Source of the DNA: Chitinophagaceae bacterium
Lineage (GTDB): Bacteria; Bacteroidota; Bacteroidia; Chitinophagales; Chitinophagaceae
Assembly (NCBI GenBank): GCA_023957575.1
Contig: JAMLGU010000002.1
Coordinates: 124,001-188,000 of the forward strand
DNA: 64,000 nt
Reading direction: 5' to 3'
Shown: positions 54,057 through 61,428 of the stretch, piece by piece
How positions within the stretch are numbered: position 1 is the stretch's first letter
Layout: each line of letters opens with the position of its first letter
Translations under genes and position numbers: made by a program
Notes under the pieces: model-generated
Seen by the model: only the letters and a program-made list of their open reading frames with translations
Told to the model about the DNA's origin: nothing
Database searches by the model: none

Positions 54057-54430
54057 CAGAAAGTCTCTTGAAAAGGAGGCTTTTTTGTTTTAGGCAAAAT
54101 GGTAAGCGTTTTCGAGTCCTCCGATGACTATCGGAGACCGCAGAAAGTCTCTTGAAAAGGAGGCTTTTTTGTTTTAGGCAAAATGGTAAGCGTTTTCGAG
54201 TCCTCCGATGAATATCGGAGACCGCAGAAAGTCTCTTGATAAGGAGACTTTTTTGTTTTGGGTAAAATGGTAAGCCTTTTCGAGTCCTCCGATGAATATC
54301 GGAGACCGCAAAAAGTCTCCTGAAAAGGAGGCTTTTTTGTTTTAGGCAAAACGGTAAGCCTTTTCGAGTCCTCCGATGAATATCGGAGACCGCAGAAAGT
54401 CTCTTGAAAAGGAGGCTTTTTTGTTTTGTG
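54057..54430 (+). repeat. 84-bp tandem repeats derived from the tRNA-Asp 3' end
   Basis: Units begin at 54057, 54141, 54225, 54309 and 54393 (the last partial), exactly 84 bp apart. Each contains, in order, CAGAAAGTCTC, a terminator hairpin with a T run, GGCAAAATGGTAAGC, TTCGAGTCC (same as the tRNA T-loop at 54037-54045), and CTCCGATGA-TATCGGAG, a 7-bp hairpin, followed by ACCGCA, the tRNA 3' tail. Units differ by a few bases. Differences within the terminator stem keep pairing: T-G becomes T-A in the third unit and T-G becomes C-G in the fourth. See findings. Confidence 0.92.
54062..54086 (+). terminator. tRNA-Asp terminator (first of the repeated copies)
   Basis: AGTCTCTT (54062-54069) and AGGAGGCT (54074-54081) form an 8-bp stem with a GAAA tetraloop and a run of six T (54081-54086). 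Copies recur every 84 bp downstream. Confidence 0.85.
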
Positions 54431-54474
54431 TAAAGTCCTCAATCAGTTTCCAAAAAATAATATAGAAAAAAAAA

Positions 54475-54493
54475 CCTCCTGCAACACAGGAGG
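54475..54493 (-). terminator. Terminator of the BON-domain gene pair
   Basis: CCTCCTG (54475-54481) and CAGGAGG (54487-54493) with loop CAACA. On the minus strand a T run follows (complement of 54465-54474). It lies 28 bp after the stop of the BON/SH3 gene. Confidence 0.85.
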
Positions 54494-54521
54494 CTCAAAA
54501 TTATTGTTCAGTTTTTGAATA

Positions 54522-54941
54522 TTAACCAACCGGTTCCAAATACTGGGAATAAGCATATCCTTCTTCTCCGTCATCTGTGCGAACAGAAGACCATAAGTCG
54601 TTTGCCTGGCTTATCAGGGTGATAATTTCACCATGTGCAGCCTTGCCAACGATTGGCTGGTCGGTACCCGGCCCTTTACGAATATTCAGATTGCTTTCCT
54701 TTGTCGCAACCCGAACTTTGGTTCCGGCTTCCATTTTTGCATTTACATTTAAAATCAAATCCCCTCCGGTAAAATTAGGATCAATCTGACCGTAAATGTC
54801 CCAAAGTTGGTCTTTAACAGCGCCACTTGGGGCATCGCCATCAATGTAAAGAACACCGTCTTGTTCTCTTACTGCCAGGTTTGCAACTCCGGCAGCTTTT
54901 GCGGCATCTACCAATGCCTGATATTTTTCCTGAAGTGCCAT
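54522..54941 (-). CDS. BON-like and SH3b domain protein
   Basis: A 139-residue soluble protein with no signal peptide (MALQEKYQALVDAAKAAGV). The N-terminal 75 residues are BON-like (LYIDGDAPSGAVKDQLWDIY), the C-terminal part is an SH3b domain (ESNLNIRKGPGTDQP, WSSVRTDDGEEGYAYSQYL). SH3b domains usually bind cell-wall peptides, BON domains membranes. The same combination occurs in small stress-related proteins in which a LysM domain often replaces SH3b. It is the second gene after the BON lipoprotein (18 bp), and both end in one terminator. Confidence 0.8.
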   Translation of the reverse strand: MALQEKYQALVDAAKAAGVANLAVREQDGVLYIDGDAPSGAVKDQLWDIYGQIDPNFTGGDLILNVNAKMEAGTKVRVATKESNLNIRKGPGTDQPIVGKAAHGEIITLISQANDLWSSVRTDDGEEGYAYSQYLEPVG

Positions 54942-54959
54942 TTTATTGTTCTCCTTTTT

Positions 54960-55433
54960 TTATTTAACTGTTAATTGATTATCTACTTTTTTAGGTTTGG
55001 TTGCATTTACCTTTTGCATTAGCTTAGGCAAGTCAGCTTTTTTAATTTCACCGGTTAATGTAACAATACCATCAGCTACCGCAGCCGTTACAGTGGGATT
55101 ATCTTTAATAGCTTCTTTGATGGCTGTTGTAAGCGGATCGTCAGGCGTAATAACCGGAGGAGGAGGCACAGTAGCATTATTTACCACTGATTTTACACCT
55201 TTTACTGCTTTAAGAGCAGCATCAACTGCAGCTTTGGCAGCATCGTCTTTTACATCACCCGTAATGGTAACCACACCTTCCTGCACATCAGCCGCAAGAC
55301 CTGCTAAATCAGGATTTGCCTTTAGTGCAGTTTCTACTGCGGTTTTTACATCAGCATCACTTACTTTACTTTTACATGCCGTAAAGGAAAATGCAAATGT
55401 TACAATGGCAATAATAGCCAGAAATTTTTTCAT
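54960..55433 (-). CDS. BON-domain lipoprotein
   Basis: A 157-residue lipoprotein. The signal ends in SFTAC (Cys at residue 20). Two BON domains: residues 25-88 (LAADVQEGVVTITGDVKDD) and, after a PPPPV linker, residues 100-157 (VTAAVADGIVTLTGEIKKAD). BON domains bind phospholipids and are found in OsmY/DolP-like envelope proteins that guard outer-membrane integrity. It heads a two-gene unit with the BON/SH3 protein, whose N-terminal fold is similar, suggesting one envelope system. Confidence 0.87.
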   Translation of the reverse strand: MKKFLAIIAIVTFAFSFTACKSKVSDADVKTAVETALKANPDLAGLAADVQEGVVTITGDVKDDAAKAAVDAALKAVKGVKSVVNNATVPPPPVITPDDPLTTAIKEAIKDNPTVTAAVADGIVTLTGEIKKADLPKLMQKVNATKPKKVDNQLTVK

Positions 55434-55582
55434 TTGATTTGATTTTTTTTGAATAAATAATTTTAACCAAACGAATATAGATAGTTTTTTATAAACTTTG
55501 GTTGCATTACAGTAAAATATTTCAATATTGGTAAAGCTTGAATTTCGAAATCAAAAAATATTGATTACAATCAACAAAAATC

Positions 55583-57565
55583 TCATTGCGGGCTTTTTTC
55601 TTCCAATTCCATAATCTTCAGGAAGATTTCCTCATATTTTTTTTCCAGATTTGATGACAAGTCCAGGGCAGATTTGTAATCCTTTTCCAATTGTAAAAAC
55701 TGCTCCTTATTTGCATAAATAACAGGATTAGCCAAATCTTTTTCAAAAACCTGAATTTTCTGCTTTATCAGGTTTAATTCTTCTTCCACCTTTGCAAAGA
55801 GTTTCTGCTGCTTCTGCATTTCCTTTTTCAACTCTTTATTGATGGGTGTGTTTTTCATATTTCTATCCATCGTTCCATTTGCCTTCTCAGCCTTTACCTC
55901 AGCCTCAGCCTTATCTTTTTCCTCAACCTTAACCTCAGCCTTATTCTCTCCCTTTGCCTCTCCCCTCTCCATTCGCTCTTTCCAAACTACCCATTCATCA
56001 TAGCTGCCCTTAAATTCCTTTATTTCCTGATCAACAATTTCCCAGATTTTATTGGCTGTTTTAGAGATAAAATAACGGTCGTGGCTCACTAATATCAAGG
56101 TGCCTTCATATTTGTTTAAGGCTTCAATCAACAGGTCGCAACTGTGCATGTCTAAGTGGTTAGTTGGCTCATCAAGCATCAGAAAATTGGCTTTGCTCAC
56201 AATAGTTTTAGCCAATGCTACTCTTGCTTTTTCTCCTCCGCTAAGCACTCTGATCTTCTTATCGGCATCATCGCCACTAAAGAGAAAACATCCCAGAAGG
56301 CTCCTCAGCTCCAGTTCGGTCATCTGGCTGCCACATTCCTTCATTTCATCCAGAATGGTATTATTGATATTCAATGCCTCTAACTGATGCTGCGCATAAA
56401 AACTTTCCTCTACATTATGCCCCCATTTTCTTTCACCCGTATAATTATCTGAATCGGCAATTATTCTCAAGAGTGTTGATTTCCCTTTACCATTGGCGCC
56501 AATTAGAGCAATTTTATCGCCACGGTTAATCTCTGCCTTTGCATTTTTCAAAATCACATTATCGCCAAACGCTTTTGACAAATGATTAAGTTCGACCAAT
56601 ACTCTGCCCGGCACTTTATCCACCCTGAAATTGATTCTGATATTTGGCCTTTCTACATTTACATCCTCTATTCTATCCAATTTTTCAAGCCTTTTCAAAG
56701 CGCTTTGCGCCTGAGCAGCCTTGGTGGCCTTAGCCCTGAAGCGCTCTACAAACCGCTCCTGCTGGCGAATATATTCCTGCTGATTTTCATAGGCTTTTTG
56801 CTGAAGATCAATCCTTATGGCTTTTTCTTTTTCGTAAAAGTCAAAGTTACCGTTATAAATGTGCAGTTCTTTTTGATATAGTTCCACAATTTTGGTTACC
56901 ATCCTGTTCAAAAAATATTTGTCGTGGCTCACTATAACCACTGCTCCCTGATAGTGTTGTAAATATTTCTCTAACCATTCGATTGAAGGAAGATCAAGGT
57001 GGTTGGTAGGCTCATCCAGTAGCAATAAATCAGGCTGCGCCAAAATCATTTTTGCAAGCAACACCCTCATCCGCCAGCCACCGCTAAACTCTTTGTAAGG
57101 TCTCTTTAAATCGCTGTTGGCAAAACCCAGCCCTTGCAATACCTCCTCTGTTTTGTGATGAATATTATATCCGCCAAGTGTTTCCAGCTCATGCAGCTTA
57201 TCAGAGTAGTCGTGTAAAAGTTTCTCAGTATTATTATTTTCAAGCTCCTTTCCCAATACTTCAATTTCCTGTTCAAGCGCCAATATTTTTTCAAATGCGC
57301 CAAGAGCAACCTCCAAAATTGAATCATTGGTATCAAAACTCAACAAATCCTGATGCAGATAACCAATGGTAGTTTCCCTGCTCTTTTCTACGGTACCCGA
57401 ACTTGGAGAAAACCCTCCTGTCAAAAGTTTTAAAATGGTGGATTTCCCTGTTCCATTATAGCCAATCAAACCTATACGTTCGTTGGGTTGGATATGCCAG
57501 GTAGCGTTTTTTATCAACGTTCTTGCACCAAATTCAAATGTAACATTTTGCAAACCTGCCAGCAT
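55583..57565 (-). CDS. ABC-F ribosome-associated ATPase
   Basis: A soluble protein of 660 residues with two ATPase domains and no membrane helices, as in ABC-F factors that act on the ribosome. First domain: GYNGTGKSTILKLL, LLLDEPTNHLDLPSIEWL. Second: GANGKGKSTLLRII, LSGGEKARVALAKTI, LMLDEPTNHLDMHSCD. Between them is the usual linker region, with KATKAAQAQSALKRLEKLD. After the second domain a low-complexity stretch rich in Lys, Ala, Glu and Val (about residues 541-562) precedes a C-terminal coiled coil. This stretch is made of hexamers of the same kind found after folA. The family includes translation factors and antibiotic-protection proteins; the size fits the Uup/YdiF-like group. Confidence 0.92.
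   Translation of the reverse strand: MLAGLQNVTFEFGARTLIKNATWHIQPNERIGLIGYNGTGKSTILKLLTGGFSPSSGTVEKSRETTIGYLHQDLLSFDTNDSILEVALGAFEKILALEQEIEVLGKELENNNTEKLLHDYSDKLHELETLGGYNIHHKTEEVLQGLGFANSDLKRPYKEFSGGWRMRVLLAKMILAQPDLLLLDEPTNHLDLPSIEWLEKYLQHYQGAVVIVSHDKYFLNRMVTKIVELYQKELHIYNGNFDFYEKEKAIRIDLQQKAYENQQEYIRQQERFVERFRAKATKAAQAQSALKRLEKLDRIEDVNVERPNIRINFRVDKVPGRVLVELNHLSKAFGDNVILKNAKAEINRGDKIALIGANGKGKSTLLRIIADSDNYTGERKWGHNVEESFYAQHQLEALNINNTILDEMKECGSQMTELELRSLLGCFLFSGDDADKKIRVLSGGEKARVALAKTIVSKANFLMLDEPTNHLDMHSCDLLIEALNKYEGTLILVSHDRYFISKTANKIWEIVDQEIKEFKGSYDEWVVWKERMERGEAKGENKAEVKVEEKDKAEAEVKAEKANGTMDRNMKNTPINKELKKEMQKQQKLFAKVEEELNLIKQKIQVFEKDLANPVIYANKEQFLQLEKDYKSALDLSSNLEKKYEEIFLKIMELEEKSPQ
55883..55943 (-). 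repeat. Hexanucleotide repeats inside the ABC-F gene
   Basis: In the coding strand the bases read as a series of GCTGAG, GTTAAG, GTTGAG, GCTGAG, GCTGAG and related hexamers encoding Ala-Glu and Val-Lys pairs. The unit family and codon phase are the same as in the array at 40772-40843. Confidence 0.75.
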
Positions 57566-57646
57566 ATTAAAAATTTATTGTTATTTTTGCCTGATTAGAA
57601 CCTGCAAATTTAAGAATTACAGGTTAGCAAAATCACAGAAAAAGGA

Positions 57647-58279
57647 ATGAAGCGGTTTTTAATTATATTGTTGGTCTTAGTTGGAGGTTTTTTTATTTAT
57701 AAAAACTATTTTAAGAAAAAAGATACTCCACGTGAAAAACCGGTACCTTTAACCGTGAGCAAACACAGTGAAGGCTTCAATCAGTCAGTGAATGAAATTC
57801 TTACCAATTATTATTCAATGGTTGACGGCTTTGTAAACTGGGATTCGGCAGAAGTAAACAAAAATGCATTATCTCTGCAACAAGCTCTTTTACATTTTAA
57901 GGCTGATGATCTGGGGAAAGATACCGCCATCTATCAAACAGTGATATTTCCATGGGATAATTCAAAAAATAGTGTTTCTGAAATCATTTCTGCCGGTGAC
58001 TGGCATCAAAAGAGAAAGGCTTTACAGGATTTGTCGGAAAATCTCAGAATGATATTGATTACAGTGAAGTATGACAGAGCCATTTCTTACTGGCAGGAAT
58101 GTCCGATGGCATTTGGCGAAGGCCAGAGCGGCAACTGGCTTAGTGATAAAGAAACTATCGTAAATCCATATTTAGGGAAAAAAGATCCGCAACATGGCGA
58201 TAATATGCTAAATTGTGGTGAAACAAAATCCGTAATTGATTTTACCAAAGAAGATTCAACCGAAGTGAAAAAGCCATAA
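57647..58279 (+). CDS. DUF3347-type exported protein
   Basis: A 210-residue protein with an N-terminal hydrophobic anchor (RFLIILLVLVGGFFIYK). The soluble domain starts KHSEGFNQSVNEILTNYYSMVDG, as in DUF3347 helical domains. The ending ECPMAFGEGQSGNWLSDKE, then NPYLGKKDPQHGDNMLNCG, has the cysteine/methionine pattern seen at the end of copper-efflux periplasmic domains. Binding of heavy metal is suggested by this pattern only. A tRNA-Lys follows 6 bp after the stop. It faces away from the ABC-F gene, with 81 bp between the starts. Confidence 0.78.
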   Translation: MKRFLIILLVLVGGFFIYKNYFKKKDTPREKPVPLTVSKHSEGFNQSVNEILTNYYSMVDGFVNWDSAEVNKNALSLQQALLHFKADDLGKDTAIYQTVIFPWDNSKNSVSEIISAGDWHQKRKALQDLSENLRMILITVKYDRAISYWQECPMAFGEGQSGNWLSDKETIVNPYLGKKDPQHGDNMLNCGETKSVIDFTKEDSTEVKKP

Positions 58280-58285
58280 AATATT

Positions 58286-58358
<73 letters not shown>

Positions 58359-58367
58359 CTAAAAATC

Positions 58368-58402
58368 AAGCAGTTATGAAGTTTACTCATAGCTGCTTTT
58401 TT
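58368..58402 (+). terminator. Strong terminator after tRNA-Lys
   Basis: AAGCAGTTATGA (58368-58379) and TCATAGCTGCTT (58387-58398) form a 12-bp stem with one G-T pair and a 7-nt loop, then T to 58402. Confidence 0.88.
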
Positions 58403-58520
58403 CATTTGAGACATATTTTGAGACATCCTAACATGTTGATAAATAATTCTAATTATTTTCTCAGGTTTGATGCTTTTCGTAACTTTCATTCCAATAGTAA
58501 ACGATTAATGCTAATCATAA

Positions 58521-59426
58521 ATGAAAGTCAGCAGCGACATAATCAAACGGCTAAACAAAAGCTACATTATCGAAGTCCCTGTCCGGGTAAGTGTTCACCC
58601 TGATTCCAGAGGGATTTTAGGCAATCATTCCCTTTTTATAAAAAATGCTATCGCCAGAGGTAGTTGTCTTACCCTTCATAATATTACTTTCAATTTACTA
58701 CCGGATAAATTTTGGAACCCTGATACCTTTGAAGAACATTGCAAATATGTTTTCTTTACATTTCAGAAAAGCTTTTTTAAAAAGATTATTACACGACTAT
58801 CTTCTTGCCAGCATTCCGAACTAATTTTTTTCCTTGAGACACTTACACATATTAATGCCCCATATTCTGATGTAATAAATCATCCTACTGATCCTTACTT
58901 ATATTTCTGTGGAAAGAAATTACAGAGTTTGAAAAAATCCGGCCACTTGGAAGAAGCATTTGCAATTGATGCTGAAAATCGCGAACTGCTCAAACAAGCA
59001 ATTCAAGCTCTCATAAAAAAAGATGACTTGGGTATTCAATCAGAAACATTAACAGGAAATAACCCCTTTACCAGTCTCTTAAAGGCTCTTAAAGGTGCAA
59101 AAGAAAACACCCTTAAACAAATACAACTATATTTAGATAGAGCGGAACTTCGTCACGACCTTTTCAAACAAGCTTCCAAAACAAAAGGTAACAAAAATCA
59201 GATCGGCTTTAATGCAATGGTAGCTGCTATGATAACAATATTTAAAGATTTAGGATACTTTGAAGAAAGTCATTCTTTCGATACAATTTTGGATGCTTAT
59301 CTGGAGCAGACAGGTAATCAAATCGGCAATCTGGGAGATTTTAAAAATAACTATCGAAACAAACACCTTTTTGATAAGTACAAAAGAGAGCTTTTGGAAC
59401 TAAACATTCCACGCTTCATAAAATAG
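58521..59426 (+). CDS. Mobile-element protein of unknown function
   Basis: A 301-residue soluble protein, the first gene of the element. I do not recognise the family. The N-terminal half is mixed and rich in aromatic residues (YVFFTFQKSFFKKIITRLSS). Helices follow (NRELLKQAIQALIKKDDLG, LRHDLFKQASKTKGNKNQ). The C-terminus reads SFDTILDAYLEQTGNQIGN and RNKHLFDKYKREL, of the kind seen in Bacteroidota element regulators. A link to RteC-type regulators is possible but not supported by a clear motif. The start at 58521 is the only one that gives the whole frame. Confidence 0.6.
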   Translation: MKVSSDIIKRLNKSYIIEVPVRVSVHPDSRGILGNHSLFIKNAIARGSCLTLHNITFNLLPDKFWNPDTFEEHCKYVFFTFQKSFFKKIITRLSSCQHSELIFFLETLTHINAPYSDVINHPTDPYLYFCGKKLQSLKKSGHLEEAFAIDAENRELLKQAIQALIKKDDLGIQSETLTGNNPFTSLLKALKGAKENTLKQIQLYLDRAELRHDLFKQASKTKGNKNQIGFNAMVAAMITIFKDLGYFEESHSFDTILDAYLEQTGNQIGNLGDFKNNYRNKHLFDKYKRELLELNIPRFIK

Positions 59427-59447
59427 TTTCTGCTTTACCTGCTTTTC

Positions 59448-59481
59448 CTTCTGCTTTGCTTGCTTTCGCTTTCAGCAGAAG
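59448..59481. repeat. Inverted repeat in a pyrimidine-rich gap
   Basis: CTTCTGCT (59448-59455) and AGCAGAAG (59474-59481) are perfect complements with 18 nt between. The surrounding 60 bp are TTC/TGCTTT-rich. It lies between the unknown gene and the HTH gene, and may be a terminator or a binding site for the HTH protein. Confidence 0.5.
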
Positions 59482-59521
59482 ATAATGTTGCATCAATTAT
59501 CAATAATTAAAAATAATTGAC

Positions 59522-59881
59522 ATGACATTACAAAATCCATTTGAAGTAATCCTTGATAAGCTGGACAAACTACAGTCAACAGTAAATGATTACGCTTTAG
59601 CAAATCAAAAAGCAGAAAAGACACCCCGGAGCCAAGAAAACGATTTTCTTACCCTCCCTGAGATCGCCATTATTCTTAAAAAGCCAGTTGGCACTGTTCG
59701 CGGATACGTCCACTCCAAGGGCCTTCCGGCCAAAAAGATGGGCAAAGGCTACCTGATTAATAAGCTGGAGTTCAATAAATGGCTAGCCCGCTGGCAGGCT
59801 GAAAATCCGCAAGACGAAATTATTCCTTCAGCAGGATATGCTCAGATGCTAGATCACCGCAGAAAATACGGCAGGTCATAA
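59522..59881 (+). CDS. Excisionase-like helix-turn-helix protein
   Basis: A 119-residue DNA-binding protein. The N-terminal 45 residues are helical (coiled-coil-like LDKLDKLQSTVNDYALANQ). The HTH domain of the MerR/excisionase (HTH_17) type is LPEIAIILKKPVGTVRGYVHSK near residues 45-65, followed by GLPAKKMGKGYLINKLEFNKW, the wing. The C-terminus is Arg-rich (DHRRKYGRS). In Bacteroidota mobilizable elements such proteins stand before the replication genes and control excision or copy. It is 27 bp upstream of the primase-helicase gene. Confidence 0.85.
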   Translation: MTLQNPFEVILDKLDKLQSTVNDYALANQKAEKTPRSQENDFLTLPEIAIILKKPVGTVRGYVHSKGLPAKKMGKGYLINKLEFNKWLARWQAENPQDEIIPSAGYAQMLDHRRKYGRS

Positions 59882-59908
59882 ATTTTAATAATCCATAAGA
59901 AATAATTT

Positions 59909-61144
59909 ATGACTTACTACCGTATTGGAACTACCTATTACAAATTGGTGATGAAGCCGCTGGTATCAGGCGACACTACAGAAGTATTATTGAACTGGAC
60001 GAGTGAGGCAATCAAACAGGATCACGGAAAAGAGTTTCTGTCAACGATAGAAAAGTTCGATGGCTTTTGCCTGATCCCTTCACACCTGGATTACAAAAGA
60101 AGGATTGGCAACTTTTACAATCAGTATTCACCTTTTGGGCACAATCCGGACGGCAGTTCCAACAAAAAACATGACACGATCCTCGGGTACCTAACGCATA
60201 TTTTCGGGGAACAGTTAGAACTCGGGCTTGATTACTTCAAAATCCTGCTGGAATATCCCGCACAGGTATTGCCGGTGCTATGTCTGGTCAATAAAGAAAG
60301 AAATACTGGCAAATCCACGTTCCTGTATTTGCTCAAAGATATTTTCGGCAACAATGTAATCATTAACCGGAACGAAGACCTGCGTTCAAATTTTAATTCG
60401 GATTGGGCGCAAAAACTTGTTGTGGCTTTTGAGGAAGCGTTGCTGGACAAAAAGGATGATTCAGAAAAAATAAAAAATTTGGCTACTGCCAAATATTATA
60501 AAATCGAAGCTAAAGGAGTTGACCGGTTTGAAACAGAATTTTTCGGCAAGGTTGTCCTGACCAGTAATAACGAAGACAACTTCATTATTATGGATAATGA
60601 GGAGAACCGTTATTGGGTAAGAAAAGTCCCCATCATAAAGAATGATGCAGAAGACACTGCCATCCGGGAAAAGATGAAAGAAGAAATCCCATCTTTCCTT
60701 CATTTTTTAATCACCCGGAAATTTTCCGTACCCAAGAAAACAAGAATGTGGTTTACGAAAGAGCAGATCAAAACAGATGCTTTGGAAAGAGTGAAGCAGG
60801 CAAACAGAAACCGGGTAGAGGCAGACCTTGCTCAGGTTTTGTTAGTTATCCATGATACAAGAGAAGAATCGATTGATGAAATTCAGTTTACACTTTCTGA
60901 TGCGCATGAGTGGTTAAAGAATAAAATCAACCGAAACTATGACGTGGCGGCTGTCAAGCGGGTAATCCAACAAGAATGGAACCTGCACCCAACGAACAAC
61001 GCCTTCAACTACACCCAGTACCGGATAGGTTTTGATGGTGTAGTTTACTCTCCCGGCGAGAAAGCGAAGGGCAGATTTTATACCATTTCCAAAAAGACGG
61101 TGCTGGAGCTGAATAATATTGTTGATCCTGTTGATGATACATAA
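59909..61144 (+). CDS. Primase-helicase family protein (DUF5906 type)
   Basis: A 411-residue P-loop protein for replication of the element. Walker A is NKERNTGKSTFLYLL near residue 131 and Walker B is KLVVAFEEALLDKKD near residue 170. A sensor region TSNNEDNFIIMDNEENRYWV follows, as in superfamily 3/D5-like helicases of phages and plasmids. The C-terminus (LKNKINRNYDVAAVKRVIQQEWNLHP) looks like a winged helix for DNA binding. The 3' end of the gene carries two copies of TGTTGAT that belong to the candidate origin. It follows the HTH gene by 27 bp. Confidence 0.85.
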   Translation: MTYYRIGTTYYKLVMKPLVSGDTTEVLLNWTSEAIKQDHGKEFLSTIEKFDGFCLIPSHLDYKRRIGNFYNQYSPFGHNPDGSSNKKHDTILGYLTHIFGEQLELGLDYFKILLEYPAQVLPVLCLVNKERNTGKSTFLYLLKDIFGNNVIINRNEDLRSNFNSDWAQKLVVAFEEALLDKKDDSEKIKNLATAKYYKIEAKGVDRFETEFFGKVVLTSNNEDNFIIMDNEENRYWVRKVPIIKNDAEDTAIREKMKEEIPSFLHFLITRKFSVPKKTRMWFTKEQIKTDALERVKQANRNRVEADLAQVLLVIHDTREESIDEIQFTLSDAHEWLKNKINRNYDVAAVKRVIQQEWNLHPTNNAFNYTQYRIGFDGVVYSPGEKAKGRFYTISKKTVLELNNIVDPVDDT

Positions 61145-61310
61145 TAATACATTGATTTATAAATATATCTGTGATCAACAAAATCATCAACAGGCAATCA
61201 ACAAAAAGAAATTGTTGTTTTGACGATGTTGCGATTTTAAGAGTGTTGATGGATAGTTGACGCTGTAATACTTACCCACGTTGCGTTTCAACAAAGCAAC
61301 AGAATCAACA
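61120..61310. repeat. Cluster of ATCAACA iterons, candidate replication origin
   Basis: ATCAACA occurs at 61174-61180, 61186-61192, 61197-61203 and 61304-61310, and its complement TGTTGAT at 61120-61126, 61129-61135 and 61244-61250. The first three direct copies are 11-12 bp apart, about one helical turn. The cluster lies between the two replication genes. The first two inverted copies fall inside the end of the primase-helicase gene. The gap 61145-61428 holds no other gene. Confidence 0.6.
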
Positions 61311-61428
61311 GTGGTTTAGCCCCTCTTCTTCAGATATGTGTTTTTTAGGCAAGACAGTTTATTTCAATAACAGGTTTGTGCAGCAGTTCATTTCATTTCC
61401 TGCTGACACAAAAGAAAAAAGATTTACT

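Noticed and set aside
54057..54430. Repeats considered as a CRISPR array
   Set aside because: Units are contiguous 84-bp tandem copies without unique spacers, and no cas genes are present.
54128..54442. Reading frame of 104 codons on the minus strand with 28-residue repeats (TKKPPFQETFCGLRYSSEDS...)
   Set aside because: It exists only because the 84-bp repeat unit is divisible by three. It covers hairpins and terminators of the tRNA array, has no promoter and no sensible protein features.
58521..59426. Naming the first gene of the element rteC
   Set aside because: Position and C-terminal helices recall RteC, but no diagnostic motif could be confirmed by eye.
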